A DNA stretch of 64,000 bases, taken from Ptiloglossa arizonensis (taxonomy: Eukaryota; Arthropoda; Insecta; Hymenoptera; Colletidae). This document shows, one piece after another, positions 11,266 to 24,400 of this stretch. The stretch spans positions 124,001-188,000 of the forward strand of contig NW_027478766.1 in NCBI RefSeq assembly GCF_051014685.1. The letters run 5' to 3'. Position numbers and translations under genes: made by a program. Every line of letters starts with the position of its first letter. Position 1 is the stretch's first letter. The notes under the pieces are model-generated. The model was not told the DNA's origin and searched no databases. It was given only the letters and a program-made list of their open reading frames with translations.

Positions 11266-14200
11266 GCAAATTTTCTGTTGCATCTGAAAGTAGAAACTCG
11301 CCCGATTACAACGGTGTGCGTACTTTTCCCCTAGGCCGTTCTAGTTATGCTTGTCGAGCATCAGAACTGCGAAAATTTTGAGTTTCTCAAGCGTTTCTTA
11401 CCTCCAAACTGCCATATCTCGCGAACGGAATGACCAATCCGCAAAATTTCTGTTGCATCTGAAAGTAGAAACTCGCCCGATTACAACGGTGTCCGTACTT
11501 TTCCCCTAGGCCGTTCTTGTTATTCGTTTCGAGCATCAGAATCGCGAAAATTTTGAGTTTCTCGAGCGTTTCTTACCTCCAAACTGCCATATCTCGCGAA
11601 CGGATTGACCAATCCGCAAAATTTCTGTTGCATCTGAAAGTAGAAACTCGCCCGATTACAACGGTATGCGTACTTTTCCCCTAGGCCGTTCTAGTTATTC
11701 GTTTCGAGCATCAGAACTGCGAAAATTTTGAGTTCCTCAAGCGTTTCTTACATCCAAACTGCCATATCTCGCGAACGGATTGACCAATCCGCAAAATTTC
11801 TGTTGCACCAGAAAGTAGAAGCTCGCCCGATTACAACGGTGTGCGTACTTTTCCCCTAGGCCGTTCTAGTTATTCGTTTCGAGCAACAGAACTGCGAAAA
11901 TTTTGAGTTTTTCAAGCGTTGCTTACCTCCAAACTGCCATATCTCGCGAACGGATTGACCAATCCGCAAAATTTCTGTTGCATCTGAAAGTAGAAACTCG
12001 CCCGATTACAACACTATGCGTACTTTTCCCCTAGGCCGTTCTAGTTATTCGTTTCGAGCATCAGAACTGCGAAAATTTTGAGTTCCTCAAGCGTTTCTTA
12101 CATCCAAACTGCCATATCTCGCGAACGGATTGACCAATCCGCAAAATTTCTGTTGCACCAGAAAGTAGAAGCTCGCCCGATTACAACGGTGTGCGTACTT
12201 TTCCCCTAGGCCGTTCTAGTTATTCGTTTCGAGCAACAGAACTGCGAAAATTTTGAGTTTTTCAAGCGTTGCTTACCTCCAAACTGCCATATCTCGCGAA
12301 CGGATTGACCAATCCGCAAAATTTCTGTTGCATCTGAAAGTAGAAACTCGCCCGATTACAACACTATGCGTACTTTTCCCCTAGGCCGTTCTAGTTATTC
12401 GTTTCGAGCATCAGAACTGCGAAAATATTGAGTTTCTCAAGCGTTTCTTACTTCCAAACTGCCATATCTCGCGAACGGACTGACCAATCCGCAAAATTTC
12501 TGTTGCATCTGAAAGTAGAAACTCGCCCGATTACAACGGTGGGCGTACTTTTCCCCTAGGCCGTTCTAGTTATTCGTTTCGAACATCAGAACTGCGAAAA
12601 TTTTGAGTTTCTCGAGCGTTTCTTACATCCAAACTGCCATATCTCGCGAACGGATTGACCAATCCGCAAAATTTCTGTTGCATCTGAAAGTAGAAATTCG
12701 CCCGATTACAAATGTATGCGTACTTTTCCCCTAGCCCGTTCTAGTTATTCGTTTCGAGCAACAGAACTGCGAAAATTTTGAGTTTCTCAAGCGTTGCTTA
12801 CCTCCAAACTGCCATATCTCGCGAACGGATTGACCAATCCGCAAAATTTCTGTTGCATCTGAAAGTAGAAACTCGCCCGATTACAACAGTGTTCGTACTT
12901 TTCCCTTAGGCCGTTCTAGTTATGCTTGTCGAGCATCAGAACTGCGAAAATTTTGAGTTTCTCAAGCGTTTCTTACCTCCAAACTGCCATATCTCGCGAA
13001 CGGAATGACCAATCCGCAAAATTTCTGTTGCATCTGAAAGTAGAAACTCGCCCGATTACAACGGTGTGCGTACTTTTCCCCTGGGCCGTTCTTGTTATTC
13101 GTTTCGAGCATCAGAACCGCAAAAATTTTGTGTTTCTCAAGCGATTCTTACATCCAAACTGCCACATCTCGCGAACGGATTGACCAATCCGCAAAATTTC
13201 TGTTGCATCTGAAAGTAAAAACTCGCCCGATTACAACGGTATGCGTACTTTTCCCCTGGGCCGTTCTTGTTATTCGTTTCGAGCATCAGAACCGCAAAAA
13301 TTTTGTGTTTCTCAAGCGATTCTTACATCCAAACTGCCACATCTCGCGAACGGATTGACCAATCCGCAAAATTTCTGTTGCATCTGAAAGTAAAAACTCG
13401 CCCGATTACAACGGTATGCGTACTTTTCCCCTAGGCCGTTCTAGTTATTCGTTTCGAGCATCAGAACTGCGAAAATTTTGAGTTTCTCAAGCGTTTCTTA
13501 CATCCAAACTGCCACATCTCGCGAACGGATTGACCAATCCGCAAAATTTCTGTTGCATCTGAAAGTGGATACTCGCCCGATTACAACGGTGTGCGTACTT
13601 TTCCCCTAGGCCGTTCTAGTTATGCTTGTCGAACATCAGAACTGCGAAAATTTTGAGTTTCTCGAGCGTTTCTTACCTCCAAACTGCCATATCTCGCGAA
13701 CGGATTGACCAATCCGCAAAATTTCTGTTGCATCTGAAAGTAGAAACTCGCCCGATTACAACACTATGCGTACTTTTCCCCTAGGCCGTTCTAGTTATTC
13801 GTTTCGAGCATCAGAACTGCGAAAATTTTGAGTTTCTCAAGCGGTTCTTACATCCAAACTGCCATATCTCGCGAAAGGATTGTCCAATCCGCAAAATTTC
13901 TGTTGCATCAGAAAGTAGAAACTCGCCCGATTACAACGGTATGCGTACTTTTCCCCTAGCCCGTTCTAGTTATTCGTTTCGAGCATCAGAACTGCGAAAA
14001 TGTTGAGTTCCTCAAGCGTTGCTTACCTCCAAACTGCCATATCTCGCGAACGGATTGACCAATCCGCAAAATTTCTGTTGCATCTGAAAGTAGAAACTCG
14101 CCCGACTACAACGGTGTGCGTACTTTTCCCCTAGGCCGTTCTAGTTATTCGTTTCGAGCATCAGAACTGCGAAAATTTTGAGTTTCTCAAGCGTTTCTTA

Positions 14201-14640
14201 CCTTCAAACTGCCATATCTCGCGAACGGATTGACCAATCCGCAAAATTTCTGTTGCATCTGAAAGTAGAAACTCGCCCGATTACAATACTATGCGTACTT
14301 TTCCCCTAGGCCGTTCTAGTTATTCGTTTCGAGCAACAGAACTGCGAAAATTTTGAGTTTCTCAAGCGTTGCTTACCTCCAAACTGCCATATCTCGCGAA
14401 CGGATTGACTAATCCGCAAAATTTCTGTTGCATCTGAAAGTAGAAACTCGCCCGATTACAACGGTGTGCGTACTTTTCCCCTAGGCCGTTCTAGTTATGC
14501 TTGTCGAGCATCAGAACTGCGAAAATTTTGAGTTTCTCAAGCGTTTCTTACCTCCAAACTGCCATATCTCGCGAACGGAATGACAAATCCGCAAAATTTC
14601 TGTTGCATCTGAAAGTAGAAACTCGCCCGATTACAACGGT
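11266..14640 (+). repeat. B-type satellite stretch
   Basis: About 19 monomers of the B group, recognised by cggtGtgcg, acactatgcg, aaTGtatgcg, cAgtgTTcg, gagcaAcag, ctagCccg, tacAtcc, accgcaaaa and gccaCatctc. A two-monomer (350-bp) tandem duplication lies at about 11,701-12,400, with agttCctcaa/tgttgcaCCa near 11,731 and again near 12,081. The stretch is the first instance of a 3,150-bp block that is repeated next to it and again at 22-24.6 kb. Confidence 0.8.
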
Positions 14641-15061
14641 ATGCGTACTTTTCCCCTAGGCCGTTGTAGTTATTCGTTTCGAGCATGAGAACTGCGAAAA
14701 TTTTGGGTTTCTCAAGCGTTGCTTACCTCCAAACTGCCATATCTCGCGAACGGATTGACCAATCCGCAAAATTTCTGTTGCATCTGAAAGTAGAAACTCG
14801 CCCGATTACAACGGTATGCGTACTTATCCCCTAGGCCGTTCTGGTTATTCGTTTCGAGCATCAGAACTGTGAAAATTTTGAGTTTCTCAACCGTTTCTTA
14901 CCTCCAAACTACCATATCTCGCGAACGGATTGACCAATCCGCAAAATTTCTGTTGCATCTGAAAGTAGAAACTCGCCCGATTACAACGGTATGCGTACTT
15001 TTCCCCTAGTCCGTTCTAGTTATTCGTTTCGAGCATCAGAACTGCGAAAATTTTGAGTTTC
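11912..15061 (+). repeat. 3,150-bp tandem duplication, first copy (plus one extra monomer)
   Basis: Eighteen monomers starting near 11,912 are repeated from about 15,062. Both copies contain acactatgcg, cttcc/cggaCtgacc, cggtGGgcg with gaAcatcag, aattcg/aaTGtatgcg, cAgtgTTcg, the ctGGgcc/cttgttattc/accgcAaaa unit and gtGGatactcg. Offset is 3,150 bp at the left (12,926 against 16,076). It becomes 2,975 bp from about 13,431 on because this copy has the ctGGgcc monomer twice. The copies still agree through the A-type insert (14,666 against 17,641) and part at about 15,071/18,046. Confidence 0.85.
13081..13430 (+). repeat. Single-monomer tandem duplication unique to this copy
   Basis: The monomer with ctGGgccgttcttgttattc, accgcaaaa, tttTgtg, gcgAttc, gccaCatc and gaaagtaAAa is present twice in succession (ctGGg at 13,081 and 13,256). 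Its two counterparts, near 16,231 and 23,231, hold it once. It is the smallest and apparently most recent step in this region, since it postdates both the 3,150-bp and the 10,150-bp duplications. Confidence 0.85.
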
Positions 15062-15070
15062 TCAAGCGTT
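14641..15070 (+). repeat. A-type insert within B-type array
   Basis: About two and a half A-type monomers stand between B-type neighbours. The markers are gtagtt with gagcatGag, tttGGGttt, tactTATccc, ctggtt/actgTGaaaa, caaCcg, ctaccat and ctagTccg. The same series continues much longer at 17,616-18,045. The left join with tgaCAaatcc (B) also occurs at 17,566, so this is the same junction captured at the end of the 3,150-bp repeat unit and not an independent insertion. Confidence 0.75.
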
Positions 15071-18045
15071 GCTTACCTCCAAACTGCCATATCTCGCGAA
15101 CGGATTGACCAATCCGCAAAATTTCTGTTGCATCTGAAAGTAGAAACTCGCCCGATTACAACACTATGCGTACTTTTCCCCTAGGCCGTTCTAGTTATTC
15201 GTTTCGAGCATCAGAACTGCGAAAATTTTGAGTTCCTCAAGCGTTTCTTACATCCAAACTGCCATATCTCGCGAACGGATTGACCAATCCGCAAAATTTC
15301 TGTTGCACCAGAAAGTAGAAGCTCGCCCGATTACAACGGTGTGCGTACTTTTCCCCTAGGCCGTTCTAGTTATTCGTTTCGAGCAACAGAACTGCGAAAA
15401 TTTTGAGTTTTTCAAGCGTTGCTTACCTCCAAACTGCCATATCTCGCGAACGGATTGACCAATCCGCAAAATTTCTGTTGCATCTGAAAGTAGAAACTCG
15501 CCCGATTACAACACTATGCGTACTTTTCCCCTAGGCCGTTCTAGTTATTCGTTTCGAGCATCAGAACTGCGAAAATATTGAGTTTCTCAAGCGTTTCTTA
15601 CTTCCAAACTGCCATATCTCGCGAACGGACTGACCAATCCGCAAAATTTCTGTTGCATCTGAAAGTAGAAACTCGCCCGATTACAACGGTGGGCGTACTT
15701 TTCCCCTAGGCCGTTCTAGTTATTCGTTTCGAACATCAGAACTGCGAAAATTTTGAGTTTCTCGAGCGTTTCTTACATCCAAACTGCCATATCTCGCGAA
15801 CGGATTGACCAATCCGCAAAATTTCTGTTGCATCTGAAAGTAGAAATTCGCCCGATTACAAATGTATGCGTACTTTTCCCCTAGCCCGTTCTAGTTATTC
15901 GTTTCGAGCAACAGAACTGCGAAAATTTTGAGTTTCTCAAGCGTTGCTTACCTCCAAACTGCCATATCTCGCGAACGGATTGACCAATCCGCAAAATTTC
16001 TGTTGCATCTGAAAGTAGAAACTCGCCCGATTACAACAGTGTTCGTACTTTTCCCTTAGGCCGTTCTAGTTATGCTTGTCGAGCATCAGAACTGCGAAAA
16101 TTTTGAGTTTCTCAAGCGTTTCTTACCTCCAAACTGCCATATCTCGCGAACGGAATGACCAATCCGCAAAATTTCTGTTGCATCTGAAAGTAGAAACTCG
16201 CCCGATTACAACGGTGTGCGTACTTTTCCCCTGGGCCGTTCTTGTTATTCGTTTCGAGCATCAGAACCGCAAAAATTTTGTGTTTCTCAAGCGATTCTTA
16301 CATCCAAACTGCCACATCTCGCGAACGGATTGACCAATCCGCAAAATTTCTGTTGCATCTGAAAGTAAAAACTCGCCCGATTACAACGGTATGCGTACTT
16401 TTCCCCTAGGCCGTTCTAGTTATTCGTTTCGAGCATCAGAACTGCGAAAATTTTGAGTTTCTCAAGCGTTTCTTACATCCAAACTGCCACATCTCGCGAA
16501 CGGATTGACCAATCCGCAAAATTTCTGTTGCATCTGAAAGTGGATACTCGCCCGATTACAACGGTGTGCGTACTTTTCCCCTAGGCCGTTCTAGTTATGC
16601 TTGTCGAACATCAGAACTGCGAAAATTTTGAGTTTCTCGAGCGTTTCTTACCTCCAAACTGCCATATCTCGCGAACGGATTGACCAATCCGCAAAATTTC
16701 TGTTGCATCTGAAAGTAGAAACTCGCCCGATTACAACACTATGCGTACTTTTCCCCTAGGCCGTTCTAGTTATTCGTTTCGAGCATCAGAACTGCGAAAA
16801 TTTTGAGTTTCTCAAGCGGTTCTTACATCCAAACTGCCATATCTCGCGAAAGGATTGTCCAATCCGCAAAATTTCTGTTGCATCAGAAAGTAGAAACTCG
16901 CCCGATTACAACGGTATGCGTACTTTTCCCCTAGCCCGTTCTAGTTATTCGTTTCGAGCATCAGAACTGCGAAAATGTTGAGTTCCTCAAGCGTTGCTTA
17001 CCTCCAAACTGCCATATCTCGCGAACGGATTGACCAATCCGCAAAATTTCTGTTGCATCTGAAAGTAGAAACTCGCCCGACTACAACGGTGTGCGTACTT
17101 TTCCCCTAGGCCGTTCTAGTTATTCGTTTCGAGCATCAGAACTGCGAAAATTTTGAGTTTCTCAAGCGTTTCTTACCTTCAAACTGCCATATCTCGCGAA
17201 CGGATTGACCAATCCGCAAAATTTCTGTTGCATCTGAAAGTAGAAACTCGCCCGATTACAATACTATGCGTACTTTTCCCCTAGGCCGTTCTAGTTATTC
17301 GTTTCGAGCAACAGAACTGCGAAAATTTTGAGTTTCTCAAGCGTTGCTTACCTCCAAACTGCCATATCTCGCGAACGGATTGACTAATCCGCAAAATTTC
17401 TGTTGCATCTGAAAGTAGAAACTCGCCCGATTACAACGGTGTGCGTACTTTTCCCCTAGGCCGTTCTAGTTATGCTTGTCGAGCATCAGAACTGCGAAAA
17501 TTTTGAGTTTCTCAAGCGTTTCTTACCTCCAAACTGCCATATCTCGCGAACGGAATGACAAATCCGCAAAATTTCTGTTGCATCTGAAAGTAGAAACTCG
17601 CCCGATTACAACGGTATGCGTACTTTTCCCCTAGGCCGTTGTAGTTATTCGTTTCGAGCATGAGAACTGCGAAAATTTTGGGTTTCTCAAGCGTTGCTTA
17701 CCTCCAAACTGCCATATCTCGCGAACGGATTGACCAATCCGCAAAATTTCTGTTGCATCTGAAAGTAGAAACTCGCCCGATTACAACGGTATGCGTACTT
17801 ATCCCCTAGGCCGTTCTGGTTATTCGTTTCGAGCATCAGAACTGTGAAAATTTTGAGTTTCTCAACCGTTTCTTACCTCCAAACTACCATATCTCGCGAA
17901 CGGATTGACCAATCCGCAAAATTTCTGTTGCATCTGAAAGTAGAAACTCGCCCGATTACAACGGTATGCGTACTTTTCCCCTAGTCCGTTCTAGTTATTC
18001 GTTTCGAGCATCAGAACTGCGAAAATTTTGAGTTTCTCAAGCGTT
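15062..18045 (+). repeat. 3,150-bp tandem duplication, second copy
   Basis: This matches 11,912 onward as described for the first copy, with a single ctGGgcc/cttgttattc monomer near 16,231. The B-type content runs from about 15,071 to 17,590 and A-type markers (gtagtt, gagcatGag, tttGGG) follow from about 17,616. After about 18,046 the sequence continues as A-type while the first copy returns to B-type, which sets the limit of the duplication. Confidence 0.85.
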
Positions 18046-21000
18046 TCTTACCTCCAAACTGCCATATCTCGCGAACGGATTGACCAATCCGCAAAATTTC
18101 TGTTGCATCTGAAAGTAGAAACTCGCCCGATTACAACGGTATGCGTACTTTTCCCCTAGGCCGTTCTAGTTATTCGTTTCGAGCATCAGAACTGCAAAAA
18201 TGTTGAGTTTCTCAAGCGTTTCTTACCTACAAATTGCCATATCTCGCGAACGGATTGACCAGTCCGCAAAATTTCTGTTGCATCTGAAAGTAGAAACTCG
18301 CCCGATTACAACGGTATGCGTACTTTTCCCCTAGGCCGTTGTAGTTATTCGTTTCGAGCATGAGAACTGCGAAAATTTTGGGTTTCTCAAGCGTTGCTTA
18401 CCTCCAAACTGCCATATCTCGCGAACGGATTGACCAATCCGCAAAATTTCTGTTGCATCTGAAAGTAGAAACTCGCCCGATTACAACGGTATGCGTACTT
18501 ATCCCCTAGGCCGTTCTGGTTATTCGTTTCGAGCATCAGAACTGTGAAAATTTTGAGTTTCTCAACCGTTTCTTACCTCCAAACTACCATATCTCGCGAA
18601 CGGATTGACCAATCCGCAAAATTTCTGTTGCATCTGAAAGTAGAAACTCGCCCGATTACAACGGTATGCGTACTTTTCCCCTAGTCCGTTCTAGTTATTC
18701 GTTTCGAGCATCAGAACTGCGAAAATTTTGAGTTTCTCAAGCGTTTCTTACCTCCAAACTGCCATATCTCGCGAACGGATTGACCAATCCGCAAAATTTC
18801 TGTTGCATCTGAAAGTAGAAACTCGCCCGATTACAACGGTATGCGTACTTTTCCCCTAGGCCGTTCTAGTTATTCGTTTCGAGCATCAGAACTGCAAAAA
18901 TGTTGAGTTTCTCAAGCGTTTCTTACCTCCAAACTGCCATATCTCGCGAACGGATTGACCAATCCGCAAAATTTCTGTTGCATCTGAAAGTAGAAAGTCG
19001 CCCGATTACAACGGTATGCGTACTTTTCCCCTTGGCCGTTCTGGTTATTCGTTTCGAGCATCAGAACTGTGAAAATTTTGAGTTTCTCAACCGTTTCTTA
19101 CCTCCAAACTGTCATATCTCGCGAACGGATTGACCAATCCTCAAAATTTCTGTTGCATCTGAAAGTAGAAACTCGCCCGATTACAACGGTATGCGTACTT
19201 ATCCCCTAGGCCGTTCTGGTTATTCGTTTCGAGCATCAGAACTGTGAAAATTTTGAGTTTCTCAACCGTTTCTTACCTCCAAACTACCATATCTCGCGAA
19301 CGGATTGACCAATCCGCAAAATTTCTGTTGCATCTGAAAGTAGAAACTCGCCCGTTTACAACGGTATGCGTACTTTTCCCCTAGTCCGTTCTAGTTATTC
19401 GTTTCGAGCATCAGAACTGCGAAAATTTTGAGTTTCTCAAGCGTTTCTTACCTCCAAACTGCCATATCTCGCGAACGGATTGACCAATCAGCAAAATTTC
19501 TGTTGCATCTGAAAGTAGAAACTCGCCCGATTACAACGGTATGCGTACTTTTCCCCTAGGCCGTTCTAGTTATTCGTTTCGAGCATCAGAACTGAAAAAA
19601 TGTTGAGTTTCTCAAGCGTTTCTTACCTACAAACTGCCATATCTCGCGAACGGATTGACCAATCCGCAAAATTTCTGTTGCATCTGAAAGTAGAAAGTCG
19701 CCCGATTACAACGGTATGCGTACTTTTCCCCTAGACCGTTCTAGTTATGCTTGTCGAGCATCAGAACTGCGAAAATTTTGAGTTTCTCAAGTGTTTCTTG
19801 CCTCCAAACTGCCATATCTCGCGAACGGATTGACTAATCCGCAAAATTTCTGTTGCATCTGACAGTAGAAACTCGCCCGATTACAACGGTATGCGTACTT
19901 TTCTCCTAGGCCGTTCTAGTTATTCGTTTCGAGCATCAGAACTGCGAAAATTTTGAGTTTCTCAAGCGTTTCTTACCTCCAAACTGCCATATCTCGCGAC
20001 CGGATTGACCAATCCACAAAATTTCTGTTGCATCTGAAAGTAGAAACTCGCCCGATTACAACGGTATGCGTACTTTTCCCCTAGACCGTTCTAGTTATGC
20101 TTGTCGAGCATCAGAACTGCGAAAATTTTGAGTTTCTCAAGCGTTTCTTACCTCCAAATTGCCATATCTCGCGAACGGATTGACCAGTCCGCAAAATTTC
20201 TGTTGCATCTGAAAGTAGAAACTCGCCCGATTACAACGGTATGCGTACTTTTCCCCTAGGCCGTTGTAGTTATTCGTTTCGAGCATGAGAACTGCGAAAA
20301 TTTTGGGTTTCTCAAGCGTTGCTTACCTCCAAACTGCCATATCTCGCGAACGGATTGACCAATCCGCAAAATTTCTGTTGCATCTGAAAGTAGAAACTCG
20401 CCCGATTACAACGGTATGCGTACTTATCCCCTAGGCCGTTCTGGTTATTCGTTTCGAGCATCAGAACTGTGAAAATTTTGAGTTTCTCAACCGTTTCTTA
20501 CCTCCAAACTACCATATCTCGCGAACGGATTGACCAATCCGCATAATTTCTGTTGCATCTGAAAGTAGAAGCTCGACCGATTACAACGGTATGCGTACTT
20601 TTCCCCTAGTCCGTTCTAGTTATTCGTTTCGAGCATCAGAACTGCGAAAATTTTGAGTTTCTCAAGCGTTTCTTACCTCCAAACTGCCATATCTCGCGAA
20701 CGGATTGACCAATCCGCAAAATTTCTGTTGCATCTGAAAGTAGAAACTCGCCCGATTACAACGGTATGCGTACTTTTCCCCTAGGCCGTTCTAGTTATTC
20801 GTTTCGAGCATCAGAACTGCAAAAATGTTGAGTTTCTCAAGCGTTTCTTACCTACAAACTGCCGTATCTCGCGAACGGATTGACCAATCCGCAAAATTTC
20901 TGTTGCATCTGAAAGTAGAAAGTCGCCCGATTACAACGGTATGCGTACTTTTCCCCTAGGCCGTTCTGGTTATTCGTTTCGAGCATCAGAACTGTGAAAA

Positions 21001-21415
21001 TTTTGAGTTTCTCAACCGTTTCTTACCTCCAAACTGCCATATCTCGCGAACGGATTGACCAATCCTCAAAATTTCTGTTGCATCTGAAAGTAGAAACTCG
21101 CCCGATTACAACGGTATGCGTACTTTTCCCCTAGTCCGTTCTAGTTATTCGTTTCGAGCATCAGAACTGCGAAAATTTTGAGTTTCTCAAGCGTTTCTTA
21201 CCTCCAAACTGCCATATCTCGCGAACGGATTGACCAATCCGCAAAATTTCTGTTGCATCTGAAAGTAGAAACTCGCCCGATTACAACGGTATGCGTACTT
21301 TTCCCCTAGGCCGTTGTAGTTATTCGTTTCGAGCATGAGAACTGCGAAAATTTTGGGTTTCTCAAGCGTTGCTTACCTCCAAACTGCCATATCTCGCGAA
21401 CGGATTGACCAATCC
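17591..21415 (+). repeat. A-type satellite domain, internal
   Basis: About 22 A-type monomers, base-for-base close to 7,441-11,265. They include the actgCAaaaatgttg, actgTGaaaa, gcgaCcgg/atccAcaaaa, gaCagtag and tatgcttgtc units. The domain exists here because the 10,150-bp duplication carried A-type sequence along with the boundary, so this is not an independently evolved A block. Confidence 0.8.
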
Positions 21416-24400
21416 GCAAATTTTCTGTTGCATCTGAAAGTAGAAACTCGCCCGATTACAACGGTGTGCGTACTTTTCCCCTAGGCCGTTCTAGTTATGC
21501 TTGTCGAGCATCAGAACTGCGAAAATTTTGAGTTTCTCAAGCGTTTCTTACCTCCAAACTGCCATATCTCGCGAACGGAATGACCAATCCGCAAAATTTC
21601 TGTTGCATCTGAAAGTAGAAACTCGCCCGATTACAACGGTGTCCGTACTTTTCCCCTAGGCCGTTCTTGTTATTCGTTTCGAGCATCAGAATCGCGAAAA
21701 TTTTGAGTTTCTCGAGCGTTTCTTACCTCCAAACTGCCATATCTCGCGAACGGATTGACCAATCCGCAAAATTTCTGTTGCATCTGAAAGTAGAAACTCG
21801 CCCGATTACAACGGTATGCGTACTTTTCCCCTAGGCCGTTCTAGTTATTCGTTTCGAGCATCAGAACTGCGAAAATTTTGAGTTCCTCAAGCGTTTCTTA
21901 CATCCAAACTGCCATATCTCGCGAACGGATTGACCAATCCGCAAAATTTCTGTTGCACCAGAAAGTAGAAGCTCGCCCGATTACAACGGTGTGCGTACTT
22001 TTCCCCTAGGCCGTTCTAGTTATTCGTTTCGAGCAACAGAACTGCGAAAATTTTGAGTTTTTCAAGCGTTGCTTACCTCCAAACTGCCATATCTCGCGAA
22101 CGGATTGACCAATCCGCAAAATTTCTGTTGCATCTGAAAGTAGAAACTCGCCCGATTACAACACTATGCGTACTTTTCCCCTAGGCCGTTCTAGTTATTC
22201 GTTTCGAGCATCAGAACTGCGAAAATTTTGAGTTCCTCAAGCGTTTCTTACATCCAAACTGCCATATCTCGCGAACGGATTGACCAATCCGCAAAATTTC
22301 TGTTGCACCAGAAAGTAGAAGCTCGCCCGATTACAACGGTGTGCGTACTTTTCCCCTAGGCCGTTCTAGTTATTCGTTTCGAGCAACAGAACTGCGAAAA
22401 TTTTGAGTTTTTCAAGCGTTGCTTACCTCCAAACTGCCATATCTCGCGAACGGATTGACCAATCCGCAAAATTTCTGTTGCATCTGAAAGTAGAAACTCG
22501 CCCGATTACAACACTATGCGTACTTTTCCCCTAGGCCGTTCTAGTTATTCGTTTCGAGCATCAGAACTGCGAAAATATTGAGTTTCTCAAGCGTTTCTTA
22601 CTTCCAAACTGCCATATCTCGCGAACGGACTGACCAATCCGCAAAATTTCTGTTGCATCTGAAAGTAGAAACTCGCCCGATTACAACGGTGGGCGTACTT
22701 TTCCCCTAGGCCGTTCTAGTTATTCGTTTCGAACATCAGAACTGCGAAAATTTTGAGTTTCTCGAGCGTTTCTTACATCCAAACTGCCATATCTCGCGAA
22801 CGGATTGACCAATCCGCAAAATTTCTGTTGCATCTGAAAGTAGAAATTCGCCCGATTACAAATGTATGCGTACTTTTCCCCTAGCCCGTTCTAGTTATTC
22901 GTTTCGAGCAACAGAACTGCGAAAATTTTGAGTTTCTCAAGCGTTGCTTACCTCCAAACTGCCATATCTCGCGAACGGATTGACCAATCCGCAAAATTTC
23001 TGTTGCATCTGAAAGTAGAAACTCGCCCGATTACAACAGTGTTCGTACTTTTCCCTTAGGCCGTTCTAGTTATGCTTGTCGAGCATCAGAACTGCGAAAA
23101 TTTTGAGTTTCTCAAGCGTTTCTTACCTCCAAACTGCCATATCTCGCGAACGGAATGACCAATCCGCAAAATTTCTGTTGCATCTGAAAGTAGAAACTCG
23201 CCCGATTACAACGGTGTGCGTACTTTTCCCCTGGGCCGTTCTTGTTATTCGTTTCGAGCATCAGAACCGCAAAAATTTTGTGTTTCTCAAGCGATTCTTA
23301 CATCCAAACTGCCACATCTCGCGAACGGATTGACCAATCCGCAAAATTTCTGTTGCATCTGAAAGTAAAAACTCGCCCGATTACAACGGTATGCGTACTT
23401 TTCCCCTAGGCCGTTCTAGTTATTCGTTTCGAGCATCAGAACTGCGAAAATTTTGAGTTTCTCAAGCGTTTCTTACATCCAAACTGCCACATCTCGCGAA
23501 CGGATTGACCAATCCGCAAAATTTCTGTTGCATCTGAAAGTGGATACTCGCCCGATTACAACGGTGTGCGTACTTTTCCCCTAGGCCGTTCTAGTTATGC
23601 TTGTCGAACATCAGAACTGCGAAAATTTTGAGTTTCTCGAGCGTTTCTTACCTCCAAACTGCCATATCTCGCGAACGGATTGACCAATCCGCAAAATTTC
23701 TGTTGCATCTGAAAGTAGAAACTCGCCCGATTACAACACTATGCGTACTTTTCCCCTAGGCCGTTCTAGTTATTCGTTTCGAGCATCAGAACTGCGAAAA
23801 TTTTGAGTTTCTCAAGCGGTTCTTACATCCAAACTGCCATATCTCGCGAAAGGATTGTCCAATCCGCAAAATTTCTGTTGCATCAGAAAGTAGAAACTCG
23901 CCCGATTACAACGGTATGCGTACTTTTCCCCTAGCCCGTTCTAGTTATTCGTTTCGAGCATCAGAACTGCGAAAATGTTGAGTTCCTCAAGCGTTGCTTA
24001 CCTCCAAACTGCCATATCTCGCGAACGGATTGACCAATCCGCAAAATTTCTGTTGCATCTGAAAGTAGAAACTCGCCCGACTACAACGGTGTGCGTACTT
24101 TTCCCCTAGGCCGTTCTAGTTATTCGTTTCGAGCATCAGAACTGCGAAAATTTTGAGTTTCTCAAGCGTTTCTTACCTTCAAACTGCCATATCTCGCGAA
24201 CGGATTGACCAATCCGCAAAATTTCTGTTGCATCTGAAAGTAGAAACTCGCCCGATTACAATACTATGCGTACTTTTCCCCTAGGCCGTTCTAGTTATTC
24301 GTTTCGAGCAACAGAACTGCGAAAATTTTGAGTTTCTCAAGCGTTGCTTACCTCCAAACTGCCATATCTCGCGAACGGATTGACTAATCCGCAAAATTTC

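Larger units (their letters stand above)
7413..14640 (+). repeat. 10,150-bp-spaced segmental duplication, first copy
   Basis: This 7.2-kb stretch reappears at 17,563-24,615. The offset is exactly 58 monomers up to about 13,080 and 57 monomers (9,975 bp) after it, because this copy alone has one monomer doubled at 13,081-13,430. Rare variants shared by both copies include cttggccg near 8,881, cccgTttaca near 9,201, aatcAgcaaa near 9,331, gcaTaattt with gctcgAccga near 10,391-10,430, gccGtatctc near 10,710 and atcagaaTcgcg near 11,536. Besides the doubled monomer I noticed one base difference: c in 'actgc' near 9,445 is a near 19,595. The block spans the A-to-B boundary, so the boundary itself was duplicated. 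Confidence 0.85.
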
